Source of the DNA: Hydrogenophaga sp. PBL-H3
GTDB lineage: Bacteria; Pseudomonadota; Gammaproteobacteria; Burkholderiales; Burkholderiaceae_C
Length of the DNA: 64,000 nucleotides
Reading direction: 5' to 3'
Assembly: GCF_010104355.1 (NCBI RefSeq)
Contig: NZ_CP044972.1
Location: 992,001-1,056,000 of the forward strand
Shown here: positions 25,365-34,642 of the stretch, in pieces
How positions within the stretch are numbered: the stretch's first letter is position 1
Layout: each line of letters opens with the position of its first letter
Position numbers and translations under genes: made by a program
The notes under the pieces: generated by a model
Seen by the model: the letters and a program-made list of their open reading frames with translations, nothing else
What the model was told of the DNA's origin: nothing
The model's database searches: none

Positions 25365-27556
25365 CCGCGCCGCCAGTCGTGGAACCTGCCCACCCAGACC
25401 AGCAGCTTCTGCGGTGCGTGCGCGCGCTTCCATTCGCCCGCGGCGTACTTGTTGGCTTCCGAGAGCGTGGGGTAGGTGTGGATGGTGCCCAGGATCTTGT
25501 TGAGGCCCAGGCCGTGTTTCATGGCCAGCACGTACTCGGCCAGCAAGTCCCCTGCGTGCGTGCCGACGATGGTCACGCCCAGGATGGTGTCCTTGCCCGG
25601 CACGGTGAGCACCTTCACGAAGCCGTGGGCTTCGCTGTCGGCGATCGCGCGGTCGAGGTCGTCGATGCCGTACTTGGTCACTTCCACGGCAATACCTTTT
25701 TCGTTCGCCTCCTGCTCGTTCAGACCCACGCGCGCCACCTCGGGGTCGATGAAGGTGGCCCAGGGGATCACGCGGTAGTCGGCCTTGAACTTCTTGAAGT
25801 CGCCGAAGAGTGCGTTGACCGCTGCGTACCAGGCCTGGTGCGCTGCCACGTGGGTGAACTGGTAGGGCCCGGCCACGTCGCCGGCGGCGTAAATGTTGGG
25901 GTAGAGCGTCTGCAGGTACTCGTTGGTCTCCACCGTCTTGTTCATTGGAATGCCCAGTTCTTCCAGGCCGTAGCCGGTGAGGCGCGCGCTGCGACCCACC
26001 GCGCAGAGCAGTTCGTCGAATTCGATGCGCTGCTCGACGCCGGCGTGTTCGACCACGAGAACGCCGCCCTTGCGCGCGGGGCCTTCGACAGGCTCAGGCC
26101 GAACGGCTCCTTTTTCCACGCGCAAGGCCTTGTGGCCGGTGCGCACGTCCACGCCGTCTTTCATGAGCGCCTGGCGCGCCAGCTCGCTCACCTCTTCGTC
26201 TTCGCGCGCCATCACGCGCGGCCCCATTTCCACCTGAGTCACCTGTGAGCCCAGGCGTGCAAAGCTCTGCGCGAGTTCGCAGCCGATCGGCCCGCCGCCC
26301 AGCACCACCAGCCGTTTCGGTACCTCGTCGAGTTCGCCGAACCGGTCCCACATCGTGTCGCTGGTCACATAGCCGCTGTCTTCCAGCCCGGGCAAGGGCG
26401 GCACGAAGGGGCGCGCGCCCGCGGCGATCACGACGCTGCGTGTGGTGAGGGTCTGCGTGCTGCCGTCGTTGAGCGCGATCTCCACCGTCCACGGATTCAC
26501 CAGCTTCGCGTGGCCCTGCAACACCTCCACGCCCAGGCTGGTATAGCGCTCCACGCTGTCGTGCGGCTCGATGGCGCGCACGATGTCCTGCACCCGCTGC
26601 ATCACCGCTTTGAAGCTGAAGGTGGGCGAGGTGTTGTCCAGTCCGTAGGTCTGGCCATGGCGCATCTGGTGGGCCAGTTTTGCGCTTTTGATGAGCGCCT
26701 TGCTCGGCACGCAGCCGTAGTTCAGGCAGTCGCCGCCCATCTTGTGCGATTCGACCAGCGTGACCTTGGCCTTCACCACCGCCGCGATGTAGGCCGACAC
26801 AAGGCCGCCCGCGCCGGCACCGATCACGATCAGGTTGCGGTCGAAGCGCCTGGGCTTAACGCTGGCCCAGCGCGCGTACACCTTGCGCCCCTGAAGCAGG
26901 CCCACGACCCACTTGGCGATCAGCGGGAACAGGCCCAGCAGCACGAACGAGCCCAGCAGCGCCGGGCTCAGGATGCCCTGGAGCGAATCGATCCGCGCCA
27001 GCTGCGTGCCTGCGTTCACATACACCAGCGTGCCGGCCAGCATGCCGATCTGGCTCACCGCGTAGAAGGTCAGCGCCTTCATCTGAGTCAGGCCCATCAC
27101 GAGGTTGATCACGAAGAACGGCACCACCGGGATCAGCCGCAAGGTGAAGAGGTAGAACGCACCGTCCTTCTCGATGCCCCGGTTGATCTCGGCCAGGCGG
27201 TTGCCGAACCTGACCTCGATGCTGTCGCGCAGCACGAAGCGCGAGACCAGAAACGCCAGCGTGGCGCCCAGGCTGGAGGCGAACGACACCAGCAGCGTGC
27301 CCCACCAAAGGCCGAAGATGGCGCCGCCGGCCAGCGTGATGATGGTCGCGCCCGGGAACGAGAGCGCGGTGGCCGCCACGTAGAGGGCGAAGTACGCCAG
27401 CGAGACCTTGAGCGGCTCGGCGGCAAAGAGCGCCTCGAAGTTCGCCTGGCTCTGCTTGAGGTAGTCCAGGCTGAGGAAACGTCCCAGATCAAAAAAGAAG
27501 AAGGCCGCCACGCCCAGCAGAACCACGGCCAGCAGAAGGATTTTTCGAAAGGTCAC
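25361..27556 (-). CDS. VTT-domain membrane protein fused to a dihydrolipoamide dehydrogenase/mercuric reductase-like flavoenzyme
   Basis: A 731-residue fusion. Residues 1-235 are a TVP38/TMEM64 (VTT/SNARE-associated) membrane domain with the typical FPGATIITLAGGAIFG and LRLIPVVPFFVINLVMG segments. Residues 240-731 are a class I pyridine nucleotide-disulfide oxidoreductase: FAD motif VIGAGAGGLVSAY, redox cysteines C277 and C282 in GGDCLNYGCVPSK, NAD motif VLGGGPIGCELAQ, and a dimerisation domain ending HTYPTLSEANK. Thus a dithiol flavoenzyme is tied to the inner membrane. The start is GTG 27556. Residues about 484-492 come from an inserted repeat (see 26082-26106). Substrate not known; E. coli has free-standing relatives of the membrane half (YdjX, YdjZ). 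Confidence 0.92.
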   Translation of the reverse strand: MTFRKILLLAVVLLGVAAFFFFDLGRFLSLDYLKQSQANFEALFAAEPLKVSLAYFALYVAATALSFPGATIITLAGGAIFGLWWGTLLVSFASSLGATLAFLVSRFVLRDSIEVRFGNRLAEINRGIEKDGAFYLFTLRLIPVVPFFVINLVMGLTQMKALTFYAVSQIGMLAGTLVYVNAGTQLARIDSLQGILSPALLGSFVLLGLFPLIAKWVVGLLQGRKVYARWASVKPRRFDRNLIVIGAGAGGLVSAYIAAVVKAKVTLVESHKMGGDCLNYGCVPSKALIKSAKLAHQMRHGQTYGLDNTSPTFSFKAVMQRVQDIVRAIEPHDSVERYTSLGVEVLQGHAKLVNPWTVEIALNDGSTQTLTTRSVVIAAGARPFVPPLPGLEDSGYVTSDTMWDRFGELDEVPKRLVVLGGGPIGCELAQSFARLGSQVTQVEMGPRVMAREDEEVSELARQALMKDGVDVRTGHKALRVEKGAVRPEPVEGPARKGGVLVVEHAGVEQRIEFDELLCAVGRSARLTGYGLEELGIPMNKTVETNEYLQTLYPNIYAAGDVAGPYQFTHVAAHQAWYAAVNALFGDFKKFKADYRVIPWATFIDPEVARVGLNEQEANEKGIAVEVTKYGIDDLDRAIADSEAHGFVKVLTVPGKDTILGVTIVGTHAGDLLAEYVLAMKHGLGLNKILGTIHTYPTLSEANKYAAGEWKRAHAPQKLLVWVGRFHDWRRG
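26082..26106 (-). repeat. REP-like palindromic element inserted in frame in the oxidoreductase gene
   Basis: The stretch contains CTTCGACAGGCTCAGGCCG followed by AACGG, one of the widespread short palindromic repeats of proteobacterial genomes that usually sit between genes. Here it lies inside the flavoenzyme gene and is read in frame as the peptide VRPEPVEG, in a loop between two strands of the oxidoreductase. Neighbouring residues on both sides match the normal fold, so the repeat is an insertion that kept the frame open. Repeat identity is from memory of such elements. Confidence 0.7.
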
Positions 27557-27771
27557 GGCATGTCCAGTGTGGGTGGGCAACTTGTCGGTCGCCGGGGCCA
27601 AGGCATTCTTACACCAACCCACGCTCCCATGCCGTCGCCTGCGGGGTATCCCGGTCTGCCGTGAAACACCGAGACACGGTTGAGCCCGCAAACGGGCTGC
27701 TCGGGCATGTCCTGTTGCACTTTTTGACGTGAGTCATCGCCACGCCACGCCGACCCGGTTAAGGTGGTTCG

Positions 27772-30489
27772 ATGCCCGATCCCATGCCAAACCTCGAACC
27801 CGGTGCTGTCGTGGCGATGCCTTGGCACGCACTCGCAAGCGCGGACGCGCTCGCGAACCTGCACAGCACCGAAACCGGCCTCACGACCGCCCAGGCCGCC
27901 GAGCGCCTGGCGCAGCACGGTCCCAACCGCATCGAGCAAGGCGCACCCACCCGTCTGTGGGTGCGCTGGCTGCGCCAGTTCAACAACCTGTTGATCCACG
28001 TGCTGCTCGTGGCCGCGCTGGTCACACTCTGGCTGCGCGACCACCTCGACGCCGCGGTGATCCTCGGGGTGGTGCTGATCAACGCCGCCATCGGTTTCGT
28101 TCAGGAAGGCAAAGCCGAGCGGGCGCTGGATGCCGTGCGAGCCATGCTGGCCAGTCGCGCCACGGTGTTGCGCGGCGGCGACCGCCACGAGATCGACGCC
28201 TCCGACCTGGTGCCGGGCGACGTGGTGCTGCTGGAATCGGGTGCGCGCGTGCCGGCCGACCTGCGGCTGCTGCGCACCCGCAACCTGCGCATCGACGAGT
28301 CCGCGCTCACCGGTGAGTCGGTGCCTGCCGACAAAGACGCCGCGCCGGTGGATGTGGCCGCGCAGGTGGGTGACCGCCTGTGCATGGCCTTTGCCGGCAC
28401 CACGGTGGCCGTGGGGCAGGCCAGCGGCGTGGTGGTGGCCACGGCCAGCCAGACCGAGATCGGCCGGATCGGCGCGTTGGTCTCGGATGTGGGCATCCTG
28501 GCCACGCCACTCACGCGCCGGCTCGACCAGTTCGCGCGCCAGATCACGCTGGTGATCGGGGTGGTGAGCGTCTTCACCTTCGCCTACGGCATCTTCATCG
28601 GCGGGCTGCCGCCGCTGGCGCTCTTTCTCGCGGTGGTGGGCCTGGCCGTGGCGGCCATTCCCGAGGGCCTGCCCGCCATCGTCACCATCACCCTGGCCAT
28701 CGGCACGGCGGCCATGGCGCGCCAGCGCGCGGTGGTGCGGCGCTTGCCGGCGGTGGAAACGCTGGGTTCGGTCAGCGTGATCTGCACCGACAAGACCGGC
28801 ACCCTGACCCGCAACGAGATGACGGCGGTGAGCGCGGTGCTGGCCGACGGCACGCTGGCGGTCACCGGCGCGGGCTACGCGCCCGAAGGCGGGTTTCACC
28901 GCGCAGGCGTGGCGCAGGACCCGGCGAACCACGCCGGTCTGCAACGCCTGGCCCGCTGCGCGCTGCTGTGCAACGACGCCCAGCTGCACCACACCACCCG
29001 CGCGGGCTGGACGCTGGCGGGTGACCCCACCGAAGGCGCGTTGCTGTCCATGGCGCTCAAGGCCGGCCTGGACCCGGCGCAAGAGGCTGCTGCCACACCG
29101 CGCCTGGACGAGATCCCGTTCGAGTCCGAACACCGCTTCATGGCCACGCTGCACCACGACCACGCGGGCCATGTGTTTGCGTTGCTCAAGGGCGCACCCG
29201 AGCGGGTGCTGGCGCTGTGCACGCACGACAACGGGGGCGCACCCATGGATGCTGCGGTCTGGCACGCACGCATGGATGAGGCCGCCTCGCAGGGCCAGCG
29301 GGTGTTGGCCCTGGCCGAGTGCGAACTGCCGGCGGGCACGCTGGCGCTCACCATGGACGACATCACGCCACGCTTCACGTTGCTGGGTCTGGTGGGTCTG
29401 ATGGACCCACCGCGCGATGAGGCCGTGGCGGCGGTGGCCGAGTGCCAGCGCGCCGGCATCCGCGTGGTGATGATCACCGGCGACCACGCCGTGACGGCCG
29501 CGGCCATCGGCCGCGAGATCGGTCTGCGCGATGGCCAGCCACTGACCGGCGCCGAGATCGACCAGCTCGACGACGCAGCGTTGAACGCAAGGCTGGCGCA
29601 GACCGACGTGGTGGCGCGCGCGAGCCCCGAGCACAAGCTGCGCCTGGTGGCCACGCTGCAGGCCGGGGGCAGGCTGGTCGCCATGACCGGCGACGGCGTG
29701 AACGACGCACCAGCGCTCAAGGCCGCCGACATCGGTGTGGCCATGGGCCAGCGTGGTACCGACGCGGCGCGCGAGGCAGCCGACCTGGTGCTCACCGACG
29801 ACAACTTCGCCACCATCGCCGCCGCCGTGCGCGAGGGTCGCACCGTGTTCGACAACATCAAGAAATCGCTGCTCTTCGTGCTGCCCACCAACGGCGGCGA
29901 GGCCGGGCTGATCCTGCTGGCGGTGTTTGCCGGCCTGGCCATGCCGGTGACGGCCGCGCAGATTTTGTGGATCAACATGGTCACCAGCATCACGCTGGAC
30001 ATGTCGCTGGCCTTCGAGCCGGCCGAGCGTGGTGCGATGCAGCGCCCGCCGCGACCCGCGAACGAGCCGCTCATCACGCGCTGGCTGCTGGGCCGCGTGG
30101 TGTTCGTGAGCCTGCTGCTCATGGGCGCGTGTTTCTTTGTCTTCAACTGGCAGCTGGAGCGCTCCGGCAGCCTGGAGATGGCGCGCACCACCGTCATCAA
30201 CACGATGGTGGTGGGTGAAATCCTCTACCTTTTCAATGTGCGGCATTTCACCGCCAGCGGCTTTACTCGCGAGACCCTGCTGGGCAACCCGGTGGCGGTG
30301 TGGACCGGCGTGATCACGCTCGTGCTCCAGCTGCTGCTGACCTACGCGCCACCGATGCAGCAGCTGTTCGGCACGGCCGCGCTGGACGCCACAAGCTGGG
30401 TTGTCATCGCCGCGCTGGCCGTGGGCCTGTTCGTGGCGGTGGAGATTGAAAAGGCGTGGCTGCGGCGCCGCGACGTGCACTGCATCTGA
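27772..30489 (+). CDS. P-type cation-translocating ATPase, P2-like
   Basis: A 905-residue P-type ATPase with an N-terminal cation-ATPase domain, actuator motif TGES, phosphorylation motif DKTGTLT, hinge motif TGDGVNDAPALKAAD and a C-terminal transmembrane domain. Membrane helix M4 carries PEGLP, as in Ca2+ and Na+/K+ pumps. Helix M6 reads INMVTSITLDMSLAFEP, lacking the aspartate of the NLVTD pattern of Ca2+ pumps and closer to mycobacterial CtpF-like pumps, so the transported cation is uncertain. AAGGTGG stands six bases before ATG 27772. It is divergent from the VTT-oxidoreductase gene. Confidence 0.9.
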   Translation: MPDPMPNLEPGAVVAMPWHALASADALANLHSTETGLTTAQAAERLAQHGPNRIEQGAPTRLWVRWLRQFNNLLIHVLLVAALVTLWLRDHLDAAVILGVVLINAAIGFVQEGKAERALDAVRAMLASRATVLRGGDRHEIDASDLVPGDVVLLESGARVPADLRLLRTRNLRIDESALTGESVPADKDAAPVDVAAQVGDRLCMAFAGTTVAVGQASGVVVATASQTEIGRIGALVSDVGILATPLTRRLDQFARQITLVIGVVSVFTFAYGIFIGGLPPLALFLAVVGLAVAAIPEGLPAIVTITLAIGTAAMARQRAVVRRLPAVETLGSVSVICTDKTGTLTRNEMTAVSAVLADGTLAVTGAGYAPEGGFHRAGVAQDPANHAGLQRLARCALLCNDAQLHHTTRAGWTLAGDPTEGALLSMALKAGLDPAQEAAATPRLDEIPFESEHRFMATLHHDHAGHVFALLKGAPERVLALCTHDNGGAPMDAAVWHARMDEAASQGQRVLALAECELPAGTLALTMDDITPRFTLLGLVGLMDPPRDEAVAAVAECQRAGIRVVMITGDHAVTAAAIGREIGLRDGQPLTGAEIDQLDDAALNARLAQTDVVARASPEHKLRLVATLQAGGRLVAMTGDGVNDAPALKAADIGVAMGQRGTDAAREAADLVLTDDNFATIAAAVREGRTVFDNIKKSLLFVLPTNGGEAGLILLAVFAGLAMPVTAAQILWINMVTSITLDMSLAFEPAERGAMQRPPRPANEPLITRWLLGRVVFVSLLLMGACFFVFNWQLERSGSLEMARTTVINTMVVGEILYLFNVRHFTASGFTRETLLGNPVAVWTGVITLVLQLLLTYAPPMQQLFGTAALDATSWVVIAALAVGLFVAVEIEKAWLRRRDVHCI

Positions 30490-30498
30490 GGCGGCGGG

Positions 30499-31104
30499 TC
30501 ATTTGAAGCGTTGCCAGCCCCAGCCGATGCGCAGCACGGTGGTGATGGCGCACAGTGCCGCAAAGCCATAGGCGATCGGCGCAAACCACTGCGGCCACAG
30601 GCACATGGCCACGAAGGCGGCGATGGTCTCGGTGGCTTCGGTGAGACCGCCCAGGAAGTAGAAGCTTTTGTCGGGCAGCGCGGTTGATGTCAGGCCGCGC
30701 TGGGCGGCCACGATGGCAAACGCCAGGAAGCTGCTGCCGGTGCCGATGAAGCTGGCCAGCAGCACGGCGGCGGGCAGGGCGTTGTGCACCGGGTCGCCCA
30801 CGGCAAACGCCAGCGGAATCGAGGCGTAGAACAGGAAGTCGAGTGTGATGTCCAGGAAGCCGCCGCGGTCGGTGGGCGTGGTGGCGCGCGCCACCGCGCC
30901 GTCGAGTCCGTCCATGAGCCGCGAGAGCAGCAGCAGCACCAGACCCGCCGCGAAGTGCTGGAAGACGATGGACAGGGCCGCGGCCATGCCGAGCGCAAAG
31001 CCGATGAAGCTGAGCGCATCGGCGCCCACGCCCGCGCGCACCAGGGTACGGGCCAGGCGGTTGAGCACCGGCTTGAGTGCCTGCTGGATCACCCTATCCA
31101 GCAT
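30499..31104 (-). CDS. ynjF: CDP-alcohol phosphatidyltransferase-family protein, YnjF-like
   Basis: A 201-residue membrane protein with the CDP-alcohol phosphotransferase signature DGLDGAVARATTPTDRGGFL continuing to D..D (DITLD), supplying the metal-binding aspartates. Length and position last in a ynjB-C-D operon match E. coli YnjF. The ATG at 31104 lies within the end of the ATPase gene, an 11-base overlap. The product may make or modify a phospholipid, but the substrate of YnjF is not known. Confidence 0.85.
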   Translation of the reverse strand: MLDRVIQQALKPVLNRLARTLVRAGVGADALSFIGFALGMAAALSIVFQHFAAGLVLLLLSRLMDGLDGAVARATTPTDRGGFLDITLDFLFYASIPLAFAVGDPVHNALPAAVLLASFIGTGSSFLAFAIVAAQRGLTSTALPDKSFYFLGGLTEATETIAAFVAMCLWPQWFAPIAYGFAALCAITTVLRIGWGWQRFK

Positions 31105-31744
31105 GGTCGAGCTCCACAACGAGGGACGGGTCGGCCACGTCCGCCGCGTCGTGCGTCACCAGCACGGCCGGCACGCCACTGCCACGCAGGTGGTCGAACA
31201 CGAAGGCGCGGAACTGGTCGCGAAGCGTGGCGTCGAGCCTGGAGAACGGCTCGTCGAGCAGCAGCGCCTGAGGGCGCGCGAGCAGGGCGCGCATGAGGGC
31301 CACGCGCGCGCGCTGTCCACCCGAGAGCGTGGCTGGGTCGCGTGCGCCCAGGCCACTCAGGCTGGCCTCGTGCAGCGCACGTTCCACCTCGGCCAGGCGC
31401 TCGCGTCTGGGGCCGGCGGGCACGGCGAACAGCAGGTTTTCGGCCACCGTCATGTGGGCGAACAGCAGGTCGTCTTGAAACAGCAGGCCGATGCCGCGCT
31501 GTGCGGTGGGCAAGCGCGTGAGGTCGCGCCCGCCCAGCTGCACTGTGCCTTCGAAGCGCAGGGCTTCGCTGCCCTCGGCCACGCTGTGCAGCGTGCCGGC
31601 GATGGCGGCGAGCACCGAGCTTTTGCCGCTGCCACTGGGCCCCATGAGCGTGAGGATGCGGCCCGGCGCCACCTCGATGTGCAGGTCTTGCAGCAGCGTG
31701 TGGTCCCGGGTGGCGAGGCGGCGGATGTGAACGGAGAGGGTCAT
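31094..31744 (-). CDS. ynjD: ABC transporter ATP-binding protein, YnjD-like
   Basis: A 216-residue ABC ATPase. Walker A GPSGSGKSSVL, signature LSGGQRARVALMRALL and Walker B LLLDEPFSRLD are intact, and the LPTAQRGIGLLFQDDLLFAH segment is almost the same as in E. coli YnjD. Its ATG overlaps the permease stop as ATGA. It drives the two-domain permease encoded upstream. Proposed thiamine transport for YnjBCD is only an old prediction. Confidence 0.9.
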   Translation of the reverse strand: MTLSVHIRRLATRDHTLLQDLHIEVAPGRILTLMGPSGSGKSSVLAAIAGTLHSVAEGSEALRFEGTVQLGGRDLTRLPTAQRGIGLLFQDDLLFAHMTVAENLLFAVPAGPRRERLAEVERALHEASLSGLGARDPATLSGGQRARVALMRALLARPQALLLDEPFSRLDATLRDQFRAFVFDHLRGSGVPAVLVTHDAADVADPSLVVELDHAG

Positions 31745-33393
31745 GCAGCGGCGTTGGTGAATCGGCGGGGACGGCCCAGCCAGGCGGCCAGCGCAAAGGC
31801 CAGCATCGGCAAGGCGAGCTGCAGGCCGGCGTAGGCGCTGGTGAGCGAACGCTGCCCGCCCGAGGCCAGTGTGACGGCTTCGGTGGTGACGCTGGCAAAA
31901 CGCCCCGCGCCCATGTACAGCGTGGGCAGGTACTGCGCCACGCTGACCGCAAATCCCACGGCTGCGGCCGAGGCCAGCGAGCGCTTGAGCAGTGGCCATT
32001 TCACGCGCAGCAGGAAGGCCCGTTCCGAGCGGCCCAGACTCGCGGTGAGCTGCGCGTAGCGCGGATCGAACCCGAGGTAGGCCGGGCTGAGCGAGAGCAG
32101 CACATAAGGCAGCGCCATGAGCGTGTGGGCGATCAACAGGCCGCTGGCCTGGCCTTCCAGCCGCCATTGCAGGCCCACGCCGTACAGCCCCACCACCCAC
32201 AACACGGCGGGCAGCACCAGCGGCAAGTAAAGCAGCGGGCGCAGCGTTTCGTCCCAACGGCGCGGTGCCAGTTCCAGCCAGGCCACGCTCCACATCAGTG
32301 CGACGACGCTGCTGCCGGTGGCCAGCCACAGCGTGGTGAACACGGTGCCGCTGCTCTGCGCGACCTGCTGCCAGGCGGTGGTGGTGAAACTTTGGGGCCA
32401 CACCGCTGGAAAGGCCCACACGCCGCTGACGCTGCCCACGGCGAGTGCCAGCAGCACGGTGGCGTACACACCCGCCAGCAGCCACAGGCCGATGTCACGG
32501 CCCGGTGCTTGCTCGCTGGAGCCACGCACGCCGTGGCCATGCGCCAGCGCCTTGCGTTGCAGCCGCTGCAGGCCCAGCCACAGCGCGCTGCAGGCCAACA
32601 CCATCAGCGCGAGCAACACGCCGGCGGCCGCACCTTGTGTGTGGTTGGCGGGGTCGGCGTCCTGCAGCCACTGCCAGGCCAGCACGGCCAGCGTGGGCGG
32701 GGTGGCCGGGCCGATGACGAGCGCCATGTCGACCCCGGTGAGTCCGTAGGCCAGCACCGCGAGCAAGGGCCAGCGCAAGCGGGTGGCGAGCTGCGGCCAC
32801 AGCACCAGCCAGAAGGCGCGGCGTGGCGCATAGCCCAGGGTTTGCGCCAGTGCGTGCTCGGTGCGCCAGCGCTGGCGCACGTCGTCGCGCTGGAGTTGCG
32901 TGGCGGCGGTCCAGAGCAAAAACGGAATCTCCTTGACCACCAAAGCAGCGATCAGACCCAGGCCCCAGGGATCTTGCGTGGTGAGCCAGGGCGGCGGGCT
33001 GTCAAAGCCGGTGAGCCAGGGCGAGAGCGCGCGCAGCAGCCAGCCGCTGGGTGCCAGCAGAAAGAGCAGGCCGATGGCCAGCGCGGCGTGGGGCGTGGCC
33101 AGCATCAGCGGCAGTCCGCGCAGCAGGCGCGCCAGGCGAAAGCGCACGAAGCCACGCGCCAGCAGCGCGGCCGCGCCCCACCACGCCAGCAAGGTGGAGG
33201 CCAGGCCGGTCCACAACGTGAGCAGCAGGGCGGGAATCAGCGTCGGGTCTTGCGCCAGGCTGCGCCAGGCGGCCGGGTGGCTGCCGCTGCGCAACGCTTC
33301 CAGTGCGGTCCACAGCAGCGGCACGGCCGCCAGCGCCAGCAGGGCGACGGCACCGAGGCGGCGGAGCGAGGCGTGGTGTGGCAAGGCGCTCAC
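31741..33393 (-). CDS. ynjC: Two-domain ABC transporter permease, YnjC-like
   Basis: A 550-residue permease with two copies of the inner-membrane component domain and about twelve helices, the layout of YnjC and ThiP. EAA-like loops lie near QTLGYAPRRAFWLVLWPQL in the first half and TASLGRSERAFLLRVKWPLL in the second. GTG 33393 overlaps the stop of the binding-protein gene as GTGA, so translation is coupled. It should pass a small ligand delivered by the YnjB-like protein. Confidence 0.9.
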   Translation of the reverse strand: MSALPHHASLRRLGAVALLALAAVPLLWTALEALRSGSHPAAWRSLAQDPTLIPALLLTLWTGLASTLLAWWGAAALLARGFVRFRLARLLRGLPLMLATPHAALAIGLLFLLAPSGWLLRALSPWLTGFDSPPPWLTTQDPWGLGLIAALVVKEIPFLLWTAATQLQRDDVRQRWRTEHALAQTLGYAPRRAFWLVLWPQLATRLRWPLLAVLAYGLTGVDMALVIGPATPPTLAVLAWQWLQDADPANHTQGAAAGVLLALMVLACSALWLGLQRLQRKALAHGHGVRGSSEQAPGRDIGLWLLAGVYATVLLALAVGSVSGVWAFPAVWPQSFTTTAWQQVAQSSGTVFTTLWLATGSSVVALMWSVAWLELAPRRWDETLRPLLYLPLVLPAVLWVVGLYGVGLQWRLEGQASGLLIAHTLMALPYVLLSLSPAYLGFDPRYAQLTASLGRSERAFLLRVKWPLLKRSLASAAAVGFAVSVAQYLPTLYMGAGRFASVTTEAVTLASGGQRSLTSAYAGLQLALPMLAFALAAWLGRPRRFTNAAA

Positions 33394-34604
33394 ACGCCGT
33401 AGCGGCGCGCCCACTCCTTCTCCAGCGGCGCGACCCACGAGGCGTGGGGCTCGGGCAGCGTGGGTGCGCCCTTGCTCACCAGGCCGGGCAGTTGGCCGGT
33501 CTGGAACAGCGCACGATCCGCGGGGGACAGGCGCGGCACATCGAGCACGGTCGGGTCGCCCCAGTGGGCGATGTCGGCCTTGCGCGCCTGGGCGGCTGGC
33601 GAGAGCAGGAAGTTGGCCACCACCTGCGCGCCGGCCTTGGCGCGTGCGTTGTACGGAATGGCCACAAAGTGCGTGTTGCCGATCGTGCCTTTTTCAAACT
33701 GCCAGCTCACCACGGTGGCGGGCAGGCGCCTGGCGGCGATCTCGTTGGCCGCTTCATTGGGGTTGAAGGTCAGGGCCAGCAGCAGTTCACCGTCGGCCAT
33801 CATCTGGCGCACAGCGGCGGCGTTCTGCGGAAACTGTTGGCCCGCGCGCCACAGGTGCGGGCGCAGCGCATCGAGAAAAGGCCACAGCTGGGCGGTCTGC
33901 GTGGCGAAGGCTGCGTCGGTCACCGGCCGCGCGAGCGCTTTCGCATCGGGCGCGAATTCAACCAGGGCCTGCTTGACGAAGGTGGTGCCGTGAAAGTCGG
34001 GCAGGCGCGGGTGGGTGATGCGCCCTGGCTGGGCGCGGGCCAGCGTCAGCACGGCCTGCATGTTTTGCGGCAACTGCGGCAGGCGTTTGCTGTCGGCAAA
34101 CAGGGTGAATTGCGCCATGCCCCAGGGCGACTCCATGCCCTCGGTGGGCACGGAAAAATCGGTCAGCGTGGTGGGCTTGCCTTCCACGTCGACCCAGCGG
34201 AAGTGGGGCAGGCTTTCGGCCCAGGGGCCAAACAGCAGGCCCTCGCGCTTCATGACGGCAAAGTTCTCTCCGTTGATCCACACCAGATCGACCGTGCCCT
34301 CCGTGGCCGTGCGACCCGCAGCTTTTTCAGCACGCACGCGCTTGACCACATCGGCCGTGTCCGTGATCTTCACGTGTTGCAGTTGGATGCCGTGTGTGGC
34401 CTGCACCTGCTGCGCCACCCAGCGCAGGTAGGCGTTGACCTGCTCGCTGCCGGCCCAGGCGTTCCAGAACACGGTCTGGCCGCGCGCCTTCTGCTCGATG
34501 GCCGACCAGTTCGACTGGGCCCAGGCCGGCTGCAGGGATGCGCTGGCGGCGGCCAACAGCAGTTGACGGCGGGAAAAGAGGACAGCGGCGAAGTGTTGAG
34601 GCAA
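33390..34604 (-). CDS. ynjB: ABC transporter substrate-binding protein, YnjB-like
   Basis: A 404-residue periplasmic protein. A short twin-basic start followed by a hydrophobic stretch (SRRQLLLAAASASLQPAWAQ) suggests Tat or Sec export. The body has the iron/thiamine-type binding-protein fold (VFWNAWAGSEQVNAYLRWVA, GTVDLVWINGENFAVMK), as in YnjB. The start is taken as TTG 34604 because GGAGAAA stands five bases before it. It is the first gene of the ynjBCDF-like operon. Ligand unknown; E. coli ynjE, a rhodanese in the same operon there, has no counterpart here. Confidence 0.85.
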   Translation of the reverse strand: MPQHFAAVLFSRRQLLLAAASASLQPAWAQSNWSAIEQKARGQTVFWNAWAGSEQVNAYLRWVAQQVQATHGIQLQHVKITDTADVVKRVRAEKAAGRTATEGTVDLVWINGENFAVMKREGLLFGPWAESLPHFRWVDVEGKPTTLTDFSVPTEGMESPWGMAQFTLFADSKRLPQLPQNMQAVLTLARAQPGRITHPRLPDFHGTTFVKQALVEFAPDAKALARPVTDAAFATQTAQLWPFLDALRPHLWRAGQQFPQNAAAVRQMMADGELLLALTFNPNEAANEIAARRLPATVVSWQFEKGTIGNTHFVAIPYNARAKAGAQVVANFLLSPAAQARKADIAHWGDPTVLDVPRLSPADRALFQTGQLPGLVSKGAPTLPEPHASWVAPLEKEWARRYGV

Positions 34605-34642
34605 GTCGGTTTCTCCGGCAATGGCAAGTTCAGCGCTGCAGC

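Noticed and set aside
34605..34642. TPP riboswitch before the ynjB-like gene
   Set aside because: Only 38 bases separate it from the doxX gene, too short for the aptamer, and no conserved core is seen.
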